From positions 248,001 through 312,000 of the forward strand of contig CAJXKF010000003.1 in NCBI GenBank assembly GCA_913055695.1: a DNA stretch of 64,000 nucleotides. Direction: 5' to 3'. How positions within the stretch are numbered: the stretch's first letter is position 1; each line of letters begins with the position of its first letter. The translations under genes and the position numbers were made by a program. Origin of the DNA: an uncultured Methylophaga sp. (GTDB taxonomy: Bacteria; Pseudomonadota; Gammaproteobacteria; Nitrosococcales; Methylophagaceae). Below are positions 10,496-19,791 of the stretch, piece after piece. The notes under the pieces are model-generated. The model saw nothing but the letters and a program-made list of their open reading frames with translations, did no database searches and was not told the origin of the DNA.

Positions 10496-11417
10496 GAATG
10501 TCACCCACGGTGACTTTATTGGCATTGAGAAAATCCTGCACCTGCATCGCGCGTTTGCCCGGCATCTGCAATTCAGTGATCCGGAGAATGCCATCCCCGG
10601 TCTGTACATCCAGTCCCTGTTTGCTGACAGCGATAATTTCACCGGGCTGACCTTGGCGGGTTCTTTCTCCCGGACTGGCTTTCCACAGCCGCATCGTATC
10701 ACCGTGCCATTGCGTCTGTGCTATCGGCCAGGGATTGAAAGCATTGATTTGACGCAGGATCCGGGCAGCACTCTGTTGCCAGTCGATCGTCGCTTCCTGC
10801 TTATCCAGTTTTTTGGCATAGGTAGACAGGCTATCGTCCTGGGGACGGGCCTGTTTCAGTCTGGTTTCGATATCAGAGAGGCTTTGCAACAAAGTTTCTG
10901 CACCCAGCGCCGCCAGCCGGTCGTGTAAGTCCTGTGCCGTATCCGTATCATTGATCGGGCAGCGGGCCTCCAGCACTACCGGTCCGGTATCCAGTCCGGC
11001 TTCCATTTTCATGATGCCGACGCCGCTTTCGCTGTCACCCGCCAGTATGGCCCGTTGAATCGGTGCAGCGCCACGCCAGCGAGGCAATAATGAGGCATGC
11101 ACATTAATGCAGCCGAATTTGGGGGTATCCAGAACCTGTTGCGGTAACAGCAGGCCATAAGCCACCACCACCATTAAATCGGCATCATAAGCAGCGAGGG
11201 TTTGCCGGCTGTCGCCGGTTTTGAAATTAAGCGGCTGTTCAACCGGTATGTCATGCTCCAGTGCCAGTTGCTTGACAGGACTGGGCGTCAGTTTACGGCC
11301 GCGGCCGGCAGGGCGATCCGGCTGGGTGTAAACAGCACAGATTTCATGTTCACTGTTGAGTAATGCTTTCAAACATTCAGCAGCAAAATCCGGCGTACCG
11401 GCGAAAATGATCCGCAT
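10488..11417 (-). CDS. fmt: Methionyl-tRNA formyltransferase
   Basis: 309 residues. It formylates initiator Met-tRNA using 10-formyltetrahydrofolate. The catalytic hydrolase-fold part carries NVHASLLPRWRGAAPIQRAI with the His, and a GIMKMEAGLDTGPV segment; a C-terminal OB-like domain begins near residue 205. It starts 16 bp after the def stop and ends inside the start region of rsmB. Length and motifs are standard. Confidence 0.97.
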   Translation of the reverse strand: MRIIFAGTPDFAAECLKALLNSEHEICAVYTQPDRPAGRGRKLTPSPVKQLALEHDIPVEQPLNFKTGDSRQTLAAYDADLMVVVAYGLLLPQQVLDTPKFGCINVHASLLPRWRGAAPIQRAILAGDSESGVGIMKMEAGLDTGPVVLEARCPINDTDTAQDLHDRLAALGAETLLQSLSDIETRLKQARPQDDSLSTYAKKLDKQEATIDWQQSAARILRQINAFNPWPIAQTQWHGDTMRLWKASPGERTRQGQPGEIIAVSKQGLDVQTGDGILRITELQMPGKRAMQVQDFLNANKVTVGDILG

Positions 11418-11433
11418 GCTTGGTGGTGTGTCC

Positions 11434-11937
11434 TTATAGTTTTTGTTTCTGGTGCTTTTCCAGTTTTTTCCGGATCCGCTGGCGTTTCAGGTTGCTGAGG
11501 TAGTCAACGAACAGTTTGCCGTCCAGATGATCGATTTCATGCTGGATGCAGGTGGCGAGCAGGCCATCAGCATCGAATTCCATTTTGTCGCCGTCACGGT
11601 TGAGTGCTTTGACCTTGATGTGATCGGCACGGGTCACGGCTTCATAGGCTTCCGGCACCGACAGGCAACCTTCTTCAAATTCCCGTTCACCTTCAGCGGC
11701 AATCACTTCCGGATTAATCAGAATCAAAGGGTCACTTTTATCCTCTGAGATATCGATCACGATGAGACGCTTCTGCACATTGACCTGAATCGCGGCCAGA
11801 CCGATACCGGGGGCCTCGTACATGGTTTCCAGCATGTCATCGGCGAGCTGACGAATCTCATCGGTGACCGCTTCCACCGGTGCCGCCTTGTTACGCAAAC
11901 GCGGATCGGGATAATGCAAAATATTCAAGATAGCCAT
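11434..11937 (-). CDS. def: Peptide deformylase
   Basis: 167 residues. It removes the formyl group from nascent proteins using a metal ion. All three motifs are intact: [18 protein letters not shown] (Cys ligand) and [12 protein letters not shown] (two His ligands and catalytic Glu). It is the first gene of the 12-gene minus-strand train; about 90 bp of A/T-rich sequence separates it from the cytochrome gene terminator, and should hold its promoter. I did not find a convincing -35/-10 pair there. Confidence 0.97.
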   Translation of the reverse strand: MAILNILHYPDPRLRNKAAPVEAVTDEIRQLADDMLETMYEAPGIGLAAIQVNVQKRLIVIDISEDKSDPLILINPEVIAAEGEREFEEGCLSVPEAYEAVTRADHIKVKALNRDGDKMEFDADGLLATCIQHEIDHLDGKLFVDYLSNLKRQRIRKKLEKHQKQKL

Positions 11938-12030
11938 GTTAATACCTGTGTCTGCCCTGCTAATCAGAACATTATTAAGAGTCAGTCTATTTTAATCTGG
12001 TGGCAGCAACTTGGAAAATAAAGCCCCAAC

Positions 12031-12051
12031 AAAAAGGCGGCCGAGGCCGCC
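12031..12051 (-). terminator. Intrinsic terminator of the cytochrome c gene
   Basis: In the minus direction a 7-bp stem GGCGGCC/GGCCGCC (12036-12051) with a 2-nt central spacer, effectively a 5-bp stem and small loop, is followed by TTTTT. It lies 25 bp after the cytochrome stop and insulates def from read-through. Confidence 0.8.
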
Positions 12052-12076
12052 AATAATGCGAACAGTCAGAGACAGT

Positions 12077-12394
12077 TTATTTGAGACTGGCGTAATAAGC
12101 GGCCAGGTTGGCAATGTCTTCATCCGACAGATTCGCTGCCATCGCATGCATCAAAGCAGCATTGCCACCCTGACGTTCCTTGCTGCGGTAGGCCTTCAGT
12201 GCTAAAACCAGATATTCTTCGTTCTGGCCAGCAAGATTGGGATAAATCGGCATCAAGGCAATACCATCAGCACCGTGGCAGCTGGCGCAGACGGCGGATT
12301 TGGCTTTACCTGCCTGGGGATCACCGGCAGCCAGGGTGACTGAGGCCGAAAACAGGGTTGCAAAGCCCAGCAAAGTTAAGGATAACGCTTTCAT
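12077..12394 (-). CDS. Small periplasmic c-type cytochrome (class I, c553/c4-like single domain)
   Basis: 105-residue precursor. The signal peptide [19 protein letters not shown] ends near TLAA. The haem motif CASCH (Cys36, Cys39, His40) follows, and a Met in [14 protein letters not shown] is the probable sixth ligand. The C-terminal helix [11 protein letters not shown] is typical of cytochromes c4 and c5 family single domains. It would carry electrons in the periplasm; its partner cannot be told. A GGAG motif precedes ATG 12394. It is monocistronic, with its own terminator. Confidence 0.9.
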   Translation of the reverse strand: MKALSLTLLGFATLFSASVTLAAGDPQAGKAKSAVCASCHGADGIALMPIYPNLAGQNEEYLVLALKAYRSKERQGGNAALMHAMAANLSDEDIANLAAYYASLK

Positions 12395-12480
12395 CTTTGA
12401 CTCCGTGGTTAAAAACCGTGACAAGCTGCAGCCAGACAGATTCTGATGAATGACCGCGCAAAAAGCCTAAAGTTGCCTAA

Positions 12481-12508
12481 TTGCTTGATTACTGACTACG
12501 CTTATAAC
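12481..12508 (+). promoter_or_regulatory. Candidate sigma-70 promoter for the LysM-dprA-smg unit
   Basis: TTGCTT (12481-12486), a 16-bp spacer and TATAAC (12503-12508) lie about 65 bp upstream of the LysM gene in the divergent intergenic region. The -10 is good and the -35 fair. Confidence 0.45.
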
Positions 12509-12572
12509 ACACTATGACCGTTGTTACTCAAATAATGGATCAGGGTAACGTTCATGCCATGAGGATAGCTCG

Positions 12573-13604
12573 ATGATACGACGCATTGTCTTAAGCCTGT
12601 TTTTTGTATTAATAAGCCTGCCGCTGATAGCAAACGATGTCGAACTCAACCCTGATCACCCCCAACGCTACGTTGTTAAAAAAGGCGACACCCTGTGGGA
12701 TATCTCTGGCATGTTTCTCAAGTATCCCTGGCACTGGCCTGATATCTGGTATGTCAATCCACAGATTGAAAATCCACATCTGATTTATCCCGGTGATGAA
12801 CTGTCTCTGGTCTGGCGTGATGGTCGGCCTGTGCTGGAATTGAACCGTGGAGAACGCACCGTCAAACTGTCACCGCAAGTACGTGAAACCGTGCTGGATA
12901 AACCGATTCCGACTATCCCGCTGTCTGCCATCGGGCCGTTTCTGACCAAGCCCAAAGTGGTTGGTGCTGAGGTGCTGGATAATGCGCCCTACGTAGTGGC
13001 CAGTGCCGATGAACGCCTGATTTCCGGTTCCGGCGATTATGTCTACGCCCGCGGCGTTCAGAACGATGACGTCAACGATTACAGCGTATTCCGTGGCGGC
13101 AAGGTTTACACCGATCCGGATACCGGTGAAGTGCTGGGCTATGAAGCCATTTACACCGGTGACGCCACGGTGGTGACCCCGGGGGATCCGGCAAAAGTCG
13201 ATCTTACCTATACCAACCGTGAAGTTCAGATCGGTGACCGTCTGCTGGAAGTGGAGGAGGATGATTACGACCTCAACTTCATTCCCCGCTCTCCGGCAGA
13301 AGCGATGAATGGTCGTATTATTTCGGTATTTGATGGTGTTTCTCAGGTCGGTCAGTATCAAATCGTGGTGCTTAACCTGGGCGCCCGTGACGGTCTGGAG
13401 ACCGGTCATGTCTTGTCTGTCTATCAGGCTGGCGATACCATTCGCGATCAAGTGACGCAGCAGCCGGACGATGTCGTTACCCTGCCGGATGAACATGCCG
13501 GTGAAGCGATGGTGTTCAAGACGTATGACAAAGTCAGTTATGCCATCGTGATGAAGGCCACCCGTGCGATTCATTTGCTGGATAAGGTCAAAAGCGCACC
13601 CTGA
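12573..13604 (+). CDS. Secreted LysM peptidoglycan-binding protein
   Basis: 343 residues. A signal peptide (MIRRIVLSLFFVLISLPLIA) is followed at about residues 32-80 by a LysM module: RYVVKKGDTLWDISGMFL, then NPQIENPHLIYPGDEL. The C-terminal ~260 residues are a beta-rich domain of unknown function that includes GQYQIVVLNLGARDGLETGH. This protein is usually encoded directly upstream of dprA in gammaproteobacteria, as here (9 bp). The likely role is binding the cell wall in the periplasm; no catalytic motif is visible. Confidence 0.9.
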   Translation: MIRRIVLSLFFVLISLPLIANDVELNPDHPQRYVVKKGDTLWDISGMFLKYPWHWPDIWYVNPQIENPHLIYPGDELSLVWRDGRPVLELNRGERTVKLSPQVRETVLDKPIPTIPLSAIGPFLTKPKVVGAEVLDNAPYVVASADERLISGSGDYVYARGVQNDDVNDYSVFRGGKVYTDPDTGEVLGYEAIYTGDATVVTPGDPAKVDLTYTNREVQIGDRLLEVEEDDYDLNFIPRSPAEAMNGRIISVFDGVSQVGQYQIVVLNLGARDGLETGHVLSVYQAGDTIRDQVTQQPDDVVTLPDEHAGEAMVFKTYDKVSYAIVMKATRAIHLLDKVKSAP

Positions 13605-13613
13605 GGTGTTGAG

Positions 13614-14723
13614 TTGATAAGCACCGACGAGCAGGACGCGCTCGCTTGTTGGATTGCCCTGCAGCGGGTGCCAGGTCTGGGACCGGTCACTTTTGCCCGG
13701 CTGCTTGAGCAATACGGCAGCCCTCAACAGATCCTGCGTCATCCCAAACAGCTCAGCGGGGTCAGTGAAAAAGTCCTGGACGGTATCCGTCATCCTGAAT
13801 GGCATCAGGTCGAAGCCGATATGGCCTGGCTGGATCATGAACAGCGGTATTTGATCACGATTGAGGACAGCCGCTATCCGCCTTTACTCAGGGAAATTTC
13901 CGACCCGCCGGTGCTGCTTTATGTGCAGGGCGATGTTTCCTTATTAAGTCAGTGGCAACTGGCGGTCGTCGGCAGTCGCAGCTCGTCACCATCAGGCCGC
14001 AATACCGCCTATGATTTTTCCCGTTATCTGGCGGCAGGCGGTCTTAGCGTCACTTCCGGCCTGGCAACCGGCATTGATGCTGCGGCGCATCAGGGGGCAC
14101 TGGCAGGTGGCGGTAAAACCATTGCAGTCGTTGCCACCGGTCTGGACCGGGTTTATCCCGCCCAGCACCGCGAACTGGCGCATCAGATTGTGCAACAGGG
14201 CGCCATGGTGTCGGAGTATCCGCTGGGCACATCGCCACGTCCCGAACTGTTCCCCAGACGGAATCGAATAATCAGTGGCCTGTCGCTGGGTACCTTGATT
14301 GTGGAGGCTGCACTTAAAAGCGGTTCTTTAATTACAGCCAGAATGGCGATGGAGCAGGCGCGCGAGGTATTTGCGATTCCGGGCTCGATTCATAATCCAC
14401 TGTCCCGGGGCTGTCACCAGTTAATCCGGGAAGGTGCCAAACTGGTGGAAACGGCCGACGATATTCTGGAAGAACTGGGCGCACTGGCCGGGGTCAGCGT
14501 GGCGGAAATAGAATCGGATGAGGCTGAATCGCCTCCACATGAAAAAGACGGCGATTACCGGATTTTATTTGAACATCTGGGATTTGACCCCATTCCTATA
14601 GACAAGCTGATAGAAAACAGTGGATTGACGGCCGATGCGGTTTCATCCATGCTGTTATTACTGGAATTAGAAGGCGAGGTAGCGTCATTGCCGGGCGGAC
14701 GATACGTACGAACGGGTTTGTGA
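13614..14723 (+). CDS. dprA: DprA/Smf DNA-processing protein
   Basis: 369 residues from a TTG start preceded by GAGGTG at good spacing. It has an N-terminal SAM-like helical part, a Rossmann-like DprA core (VVGSRSSSPSGRNTAYDFSR, SGLATGIDAAAHQGAL, FPRRNRIISGLS, EVFAIPGSIHNPLSRG) and a C-terminal winged helix near residue 310-365. It loads RecA on incoming single-stranded DNA in natural transformation. No competence genes adjoin it in this window. Confidence 0.96.
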   Translation: MISTDEQDALACWIALQRVPGLGPVTFARLLEQYGSPQQILRHPKQLSGVSEKVLDGIRHPEWHQVEADMAWLDHEQRYLITIEDSRYPPLLREISDPPVLLYVQGDVSLLSQWQLAVVGSRSSSPSGRNTAYDFSRYLAAGGLSVTSGLATGIDAAAHQGALAGGGKTIAVVATGLDRVYPAQHRELAHQIVQQGAMVSEYPLGTSPRPELFPRRNRIISGLSLGTLIVEAALKSGSLITARMAMEQAREVFAIPGSIHNPLSRGCHQLIREGAKLVETADDILEELGALAGVSVAEIESDEAESPPHEKDGDYRILFEHLGFDPIPIDKLIENSGLTADAVSSMLLLLELEGEVASLPGGRYVRTGL

Positions 14724-14754
14724 AAAACCAGTCCCTCCTTCAATAGAGAATCGA

Positions 14755-15222
14755 ATGAAAGAAAATATCCTTGATGTGTTGTTGTACCTGTTTGAGAACT
14801 ACATCGACACCGAAGAGAGCCAAAAACCCGACAAAGATACCCTGGAACTGGAACTGGAACGCGTCGGCTTCCAGGAACTGGAAATTCACAAAGCCCTTGA
14901 ATGGCTGGAAAACATGACCGTGGTCGCCGAACGACCGCTGAACCGCGATGCCAGCATGCGTGTTTTCAGCGATAAGGAAATAGAACGCCTAGATGTCGAT
15001 TGCCGGGGTTACCTGCTGTTTCTGGAACAGGTCGGCGTTCTTGATGTCGAAACCCGCGAAGTCGTGATTGAGCGGGTGCTGGCTCTGGAAACCGAAGAAA
15101 TCGACCTGGATCAACTCAAATGGGTGGTGCTGATGGTGCTGTTCTATCAGCCGGGCAGGGAAGTCGCTTTCGCCTGGATGGAGGATCTGGTGTTTGAGGA
15201 CATGGAGGCGGTTATCCATTAA
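14755..15222 (+). CDS. smg: Smg protein (DUF494)
   Basis: 155 residues, acidic, matching Smg length. It begins MKENILDVLLYLFENYID and contains DCRGYLLFLEQVGVLD, conserved in the family. It lies 31 bp after dprA, its normal neighbour. Function is unknown, although the dprA-smg-topA linkage suggests a DNA-related role. A terminator follows. Confidence 0.94.
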   Translation: MKENILDVLLYLFENYIDTEESQKPDKDTLELELERVGFQELEIHKALEWLENMTVVAERPLNRDASMRVFSDKEIERLDVDCRGYLLFLEQVGVLDVETREVVIERVLALETEEIDLDQLKWVVLMVLFYQPGREVAFAWMEDLVFEDMEAVIH

Positions 15223-15252
15223 AACGGTGCCAAACAGAGAATCAACTCTTCT

Positions 15253-15278
15253 GCCCGCATATCAGCGGGCTTTGTTTT
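15253..15278 (+). terminator. Intrinsic terminator after smg
   Basis: A 6-bp stem GCCCGC/GCGGGC with ATATCA loop (15253-15270), followed by TTTGTTTT. It closes the LysM-dprA-smg unit before topA. Confidence 0.8.
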
Positions 15279-15343
15279 ATGTGCTGCTATCACATTCAGC
15301 AGCATGGAGGCAGGAATCTAAGCTTGCATAAGCACGGGTGAAT

Positions 15344-17620
15344 ATGGGAAAGAAATTAGTTATCGTCGAATCGCCGGCCAAGGCGAAGACCATCAAAAAA
15401 TACCTGGGTAAAGATGTCGAGGTGCTGGCTTCTTACGGCCACGTTCGCGATCTGTTACCCAAGGAAGGCGCGGTCGATCCGGCGAATAACTTTGCGATGA
15501 AATACCAGGTCATCGATCGCAACAGCAAGCATGTCGATGCCATCGCCAAGGCAATGAAAAAAGCCGATGCCCTCTATCTCGCGACGGATCCGGACCGTGA
15601 GGGGGAAGCGATTTCATGGCACCTGTACGAACTGTTAAAAAAACGGGGGGCGCTGAAAGATAAAGAAACCCACCGTGTTGTTTTCCATGAGATCACCAAG
15701 CAGGCAGTGAATGACGCGGTCGCCCATCCACGTGAGTTGTCTATGGATCTGGTCAATGCCCAGCAGGCAAGACGGGCGCTTGACTACCTGGTCGGTTTTA
15801 CCCTGTCACCATTGTTGTGGAAAAAAGTCCGTCGCGGTCTGTCTGCCGGCCGGGTGCAGAGTCCGGCATTGCGGATGATTGTCGAGCGTGAGCTCGAGAT
15901 TGAAGCTTTCAAAGCTCGCGAATACTGGACTATCGAAGCCGATGCAGCAGCCGAAGACAAGGACTTTCAGGCCAAACTGACTCATTATGCCGGTGACAAG
16001 CTGAGCCAGTTCAGCATCGACAACGAAAAACAGTCTTCCGACGTGGTCAGCAAGCTCAATAAAGCCGCTGAAGGCAAACTGCTGGTCACCAATGTCGAGA
16101 AGAAACAGCGTCGGCGTAATCCGGCTGCACCGTTCACCACCTCGACCCTGCAACAGGAAGCCTCGCGTAAGCTCGGTTTCGGTGCCCAGCGCACCATGAG
16201 TATTGCCCAGCAGCTCTATGAAGGGGTTGATACCGGCGACGGCGCGGTGGGTTTAATCACTTATATGCGTACCGACTCGGTATCGCTGGCCGATGAAGCC
16301 GTCAATGAAATCCGCGGCTTTATAGCCGAGAAATACGGCAAAAAAATGGTGCCGGGCAAAACGCAGGAATATAAAACCAAATCCAAAAATGCGCAGGAGG
16401 CGCACGAAGCCATCCGTCCGACCTCGGTGCTACGTACGCCCGAGGACATGAAAGCCTACCTGTCTGCCGATCAACTCAAGCTGTATACCCTGGTCTGGCA
16501 GCGCACCATGGCCTGTCAGATGGTGCATGCCACGCTCAATACCGTCGCGGTTGATCTGGGCTGTGGCAAAGGCAATACTTTCCGTGCCAATGGTTCTACG
16601 GTCGTCAATCCGGGCTTTATGAGCGTCTATCTCGAAGGCAAGGACGATACCGCCAAAACCGATAAGGATGAAAACCTGCTGCCGCCGATGGAAGTCGGTC
16701 AGGTGGTGGTGCTGAAAGCCATCCGTCCCGAACAGCATTTTACCGAGCCGCCACCGCGTTACAGTGAAGCCAGCCTGGTGAGGGCGCTGGAGGAGCATGA
16801 TATCGGCCGGCCATCGACCTATGCCAGCATCATCTCAACCCTGCTGCAACGTGAATATGTGGAACTGGTGAACAAACGCTTCCACCCGACCGATGTCGGC
16901 CGCGTGGTGGGTAAATTCCTAGTGCAGCATTTCACCAAGTACGTGGACTACAACTTCACCGCCGAGCTGGAAGATGAGCTGGATGCGGTCGCTCGTGGTG
17001 AAGAGGAGTGGATACCGCTGCTGACCAAATTCTGGGGGCCTTTCAAGGAACAGGTGGAAACCAAGGATAAGGAAGTTCAGCGCAGTGATGTGACCCAGGA
17101 AGTGCTGGATGAGGACTGTCCGAAATGCGGCAAGAAACTGTCCAGCCGATTGGGACGCAGTGGCCGCTTTATCGGCTGTACCGGTTATCCTGAATGTGAT
17201 TACACCCGCAACATTGACGGTGAGGAGACCAGTAACGAGCCGGAAGTGGTCGAGGGCCGCAAATGTCCCAAATGTGAGTCTGATCTATGGATCCGCACTG
17301 GTAAATACGGCAAATTTATCGGCTGTTCCAGCTACCCCAAGTGCAAGCACATCGAGTCACTGGAGCAACCCAAGAATACCGGTGTTCAATGCCCGCAGTG
17401 CGAAAAAGGGGAAATCCTGACCCGCAAATCACGAAGGGGTAAGGTGTTTTACTCCTGCTCGGAATACCCGGACTGTGACTACGCGCTGTGGAATGAACCG
17501 CTGAAAGAACCCTGCCCGAAATGTAACTGGCCGATCCTGACTTTGAAAACGACCAAAAGCCGGGGCACGGAAAAAGTCTGTCCACAGAAAGACTGTGACT
17601 TCAGCGAAAAAGTAGAGTAA
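15344..17620 (+). CDS. topA: DNA topoisomerase I
   Basis: About 758 residues from the ATG at 15344; a GTG two codons upstream (15338) is also possible. It relaxes negative supercoils by single-strand passage. The TOPRIM domain opens with KLVIVESPAKAKTIKKYLG and carries TDPDREGEAISWH. The catalytic Tyr is in GLITYMRTDS. The C-terminus has three canonical four-Cys zinc ribbons (CPKCGKKL...GYPEC, CPKCESDL...SYPKC, CPQCEKGE...EYPDC) and a fourth diverged one (CPKCNW...CPQKDC). It is shorter than E. coli TopA (865). Confidence 0.97.
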   Translation: MGKKLVIVESPAKAKTIKKYLGKDVEVLASYGHVRDLLPKEGAVDPANNFAMKYQVIDRNSKHVDAIAKAMKKADALYLATDPDREGEAISWHLYELLKKRGALKDKETHRVVFHEITKQAVNDAVAHPRELSMDLVNAQQARRALDYLVGFTLSPLLWKKVRRGLSAGRVQSPALRMIVERELEIEAFKAREYWTIEADAAAEDKDFQAKLTHYAGDKLSQFSIDNEKQSSDVVSKLNKAAEGKLLVTNVEKKQRRRNPAAPFTTSTLQQEASRKLGFGAQRTMSIAQQLYEGVDTGDGAVGLITYMRTDSVSLADEAVNEIRGFIAEKYGKKMVPGKTQEYKTKSKNAQEAHEAIRPTSVLRTPEDMKAYLSADQLKLYTLVWQRTMACQMVHATLNTVAVDLGCGKGNTFRANGSTVVNPGFMSVYLEGKDDTAKTDKDENLLPPMEVGQVVVLKAIRPEQHFTEPPPRYSEASLVRALEEHDIGRPSTYASIISTLLQREYVELVNKRFHPTDVGRVVGKFLVQHFTKYVDYNFTAELEDELDAVARGEEEWIPLLTKFWGPFKEQVETKDKEVQRSDVTQEVLDEDCPKCGKKLSSRLGRSGRFIGCTGYPECDYTRNIDGEETSNEPEVVEGRKCPKCESDLWIRTGKYGKFIGCSSYPKCKHIESLEQPKNTGVQCPQCEKGEILTRKSRRGKVFYSCSEYPDCDYALWNEPLKEPCPKCNWPILTLKTTKSRGTEKVCPQKDCDFSEKVE

Positions 17621-17662
17621 ATAAAAAGCCGGACGAGATAGCATCGCGTCCGGCTTCAGCTT
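17621..17662. terminator. Bidirectional terminator between topA and the Rdx gene
   Basis: An 8-bp stem GCCGGACG/CGTCCGGC (17628-17635 with 17647-17654). The minus direction runs into TTTTTAT, a good terminator for the purEK-Rdx unit; in the plus direction the T tract is weak (TTCAGCTTTC). Confidence 0.78.
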
Positions 17663-17672
17663 TCAAACTGAT

Positions 17673-17954
17673 TCAGTTTTTGTTGCGGTCGATATGGCCC
17701 AAATCCCGCTCCGGTGCAATCTGATCCCGCACTCGTTGCTTGAGCTCGGTAATTTCAGGGAAGCGGCCTTCCTGCTTTCGTGACCAGACCAGCGTGTCGT
17801 TAGCATAGACTTCAAAAATGCCGCCGGTGCCGGGTTTGAGGCTGAGCTCATCAAGCTCATCATCAAACGTCGTCAGCAGCTCCTGAGCCATCCAGCCGGC
17901 ACGCAGCAGCCAGCGGCACTGGGTACAGTAGATAATGCTGACCTTATTACTCAT
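17673..17954 (-). CDS. Rdx/SelW-SelT-like thioredoxin-fold protein (Cys form)
   Basis: 93 residues. The family redox motif CxxC lies at Cys10-Cys13 (SIIYCTQCRWLLRAGW), where animal relatives carry selenocysteine in the second position. A second hallmark is GTGGIFEVYANDTLVWSRK followed by FPEITELKQRVRD. It is probably a cytosolic thiol-redox protein with unknown partner. It lies 8 bp after purK and so is co-transcribed with purEK. Confidence 0.87.
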   Translation of the reverse strand: MSNKVSIIYCTQCRWLLRAGWMAQELLTTFDDELDELSLKPGTGGIFEVYANDTLVWSRKQEGRFPEITELKQRVRDQIAPERDLGHIDRNKN

Positions 17955-17962
17955 CGTGCCGC

Positions 17963-19102
17963 TTATTCACCCTGCAAAGCGTCAAAGATACGGCTGGCCT
18001 GTTGTTTTGCGCTGTCGGTGTCGGCAGCCAGCACGTTAAAGTGGCCCATCTTGCGGCCGACCCTGGCTTCCTGCTTGCCGTACAGGTGCAGCTTGATGTT
18101 GGACTCAGCCAGCAGGCTGTCCCAGTTTGGTTCAGAGTTACCCCAGACATCGCCGAGGATATTGATCATCACCACCGGGCTCACCAGATCGCAGTCACCG
18201 GATGGCAGACCGCAGAGCATTCTGACCTGCTGTTCAAACTGTGAGGTATGACAGGCATCCAGCGTGTAATGCCCCGAGTTATGGGGGCGCGGTGCGATCT
18301 CGTTGGCTATGATTTCGCCATTGCTTGAGACGAAAAACTCGACCGCCATGGTGCCGATATAACCCAGACCGCGGGCAATCTCGTTGGCTTTCTGAATCGC
18401 GGACTGCGCCTGCTCAGCAGACACACTGGCCGGCACCGAGGTGGAATGCAATATACCGTTAACGTGGACATTCTCCGCGACCGGGAAAGTGGTAATACTA
18501 CCGGTTTCGCTACGCGCTAGAACCACCGAGATTTCGCGTTCCAGCTGAATGCGTTGCTCCAGCACACATTCTTTTTCACCCAGCGAATCAAAGGCCTTGT
18601 AGACATCATCCAGACTGTCACAGGGGATCTGACCTTTGCCGTCGTAGCCGAAAGTCGCCACCTTCAGAATTGCCGGAAACTGAATTTTTTCTTCAGCGGC
18701 AGCGATGTCATCACGGCGCAGAATCGGCAGAAAAGGCGCGGTGGCAATGCCGAGGGAGGCAATAAACTGTTTTTCCACATTGCGGTTCTGGGTCTGTGCC
18801 AGTGCTTTGGAGGAAGGGCGCACCAGCGTGTGCTGCTCCAGAAAAGCCAGCGTTTGTGCCGGAATATTTTCAAACTCGGTAGTCACAGCGGCACAGAGAT
18901 CGGCCATTTCTTTGAGTGCGACTTCATCATCGTAGGCAGCACAAATGTGTTGGTCGGCAATAATGCCGGCCGGGCTCTGGGTGTCGGGATCAAGCACCAC
19001 TACTTTATAACCCATGGTTTGTGCAGCGGTTGTAAACATGCGGCCCAGTTGGCCGCCGCCAAGCATGCCTAAAGTTGCACCGGGTAAAATCTGAGAATTC
19101 AT
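17963..19102 (-). CDS. purK: N5-carboxyaminoimidazole ribonucleotide synthase
   Basis: About 379 residues, ATP-grasp. It uses ATP and bicarbonate to carboxylate AIR to N5-CAIR in purine synthesis. The N-terminal motif is LGMLGGGQLGRMF. The ATP-grasp region includes AILKVATFGYDGKGQ, and metal ligands lie in VEFFVSSNGEIIANEIAPRPHNSGH. The ATG at 19102 is preceded by AGAGG; an in-frame TTG lies two codons upstream. It follows purE, its pathway partner, after a 94-bp gap containing a GC-rich hairpin. Confidence 0.96.
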   Translation of the reverse strand: MNSQILPGATLGMLGGGQLGRMFTTAAQTMGYKVVVLDPDTQSPAGIIADQHICAAYDDEVALKEMADLCAAVTTEFENIPAQTLAFLEQHTLVRPSSKALAQTQNRNVEKQFIASLGIATAPFLPILRRDDIAAAEEKIQFPAILKVATFGYDGKGQIPCDSLDDVYKAFDSLGEKECVLEQRIQLEREISVVLARSETGSITTFPVAENVHVNGILHSTSVPASVSAEQAQSAIQKANEIARGLGYIGTMAVEFFVSSNGEIIANEIAPRPHNSGHYTLDACHTSQFEQQVRMLCGLPSGDCDLVSPVVMINILGDVWGNSEPNWDSLLAESNIKLHLYGKQEARVGRKMGHFNVLAADTDSAKQQASRIFDALQGE

Positions 19103-19119
19103 AATCAACCTCTTGCAAT

Positions 19120-19137
19120 CGGCGCCGGTCGGCGCCG
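19120..19137 (-). promoter_or_regulatory. GC-rich hairpin in the purE-purK gap
   Basis: In the transcript, CGGCGCC, a GACC loop and GGCGCCG form a 7-bp all-GC stem 18 nt before the purK ATG. No T tract follows, so it is not an intrinsic terminator. It could mark a processing or differential-stability point. The function is inference. Confidence 0.45.
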
Positions 19138-19196
19138 GCGTTCTTATCTGGACAACCGGGGACTTGCTGAAAGTTCAGAACCCGGCGAATTCGGTT

Positions 19197-19688
19197 TTAT
19201 TGTGGGGGAAGTGTCATATCCAGCACTTGCTGATGTTGCGCCTGACGGAACTGTTCCAGTTTTTTGCTGAGAACCGGGTCATTGACAGCAAGCTGGGCAA
19301 TGGCAAACAAGGCTGCATTGGCGGCACCGGCTTCTCCGATGGCGAAAGTGGCCACCGGAATGCCTTTGGGCATCTGCACAATCGACAGCAGCGAGTCCTG
19401 ACCTTTGAGGTATTTTGAAGGGACCGGCACACCTAATACAGGCACCGTAGTGCCGGCTGCGAGCATGCCCGGCAGATGGGCAGCCCCCCCTGCGCCGGCA
19501 ATAATGCAGGCGAGACCGCGCTGTTTCGCGGTGGCTGCATAGTCGGTCAGCAGATCGGGAGTCCGGTGCGCTGAGACCACTTTGGCCTCGTAAGCCACAC
19601 CAAAGGCTTCCAGTTGCTCGACGGCTTTTTCCATGACGGGCCAGTCACTATTGCTGCCCATCACCACACCCACAAGTGGTTTTTCCAT
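19197..19688 (-). CDS. purE: N5-carboxyaminoimidazole ribonucleotide mutase
   Basis: 163 residues from ATG 19688 (GGAAC upstream). It converts N5-CAIR to CAIR. The class I PurE marks [24 protein letters not shown] with the catalytic His, and [14 protein letters not shown] are present. It is the first gene of the minus-strand purE-purK-Rdx unit and diverges from gltB with a 243-bp intergenic region. Confidence 0.97.
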   Translation of the reverse strand: MEKPLVGVVMGSNSDWPVMEKAVEQLEAFGVAYEAKVVSAHRTPDLLTDYAATAKQRGLACIIAGAGGAAHLPGMLAAGTTVPVLGVPVPSKYLKGQDSLLSIVQMPKGIPVATFAIGEAGAANAALFAIAQLAVNDPVLSKKLEQFRQAQHQQVLDMTLPPQ

Positions 19689-19791
19689 GATTGTTCCGTT
19701 ACACAAATAGAAAAACAGTGCATTTTAGCTATTTTATTGAAAATAGGAAAATTTAACGCTGCAAAATCTGTCTCATCCGTGGATGGAACAA

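Noticed and set aside
15212..15220. DnaA-box-like TTATCCATT at the end of smg
   Set aside because: Single, mismatched in the last positions, and inside coding sequence; no cluster of boxes or A/T-rich unwinding region.
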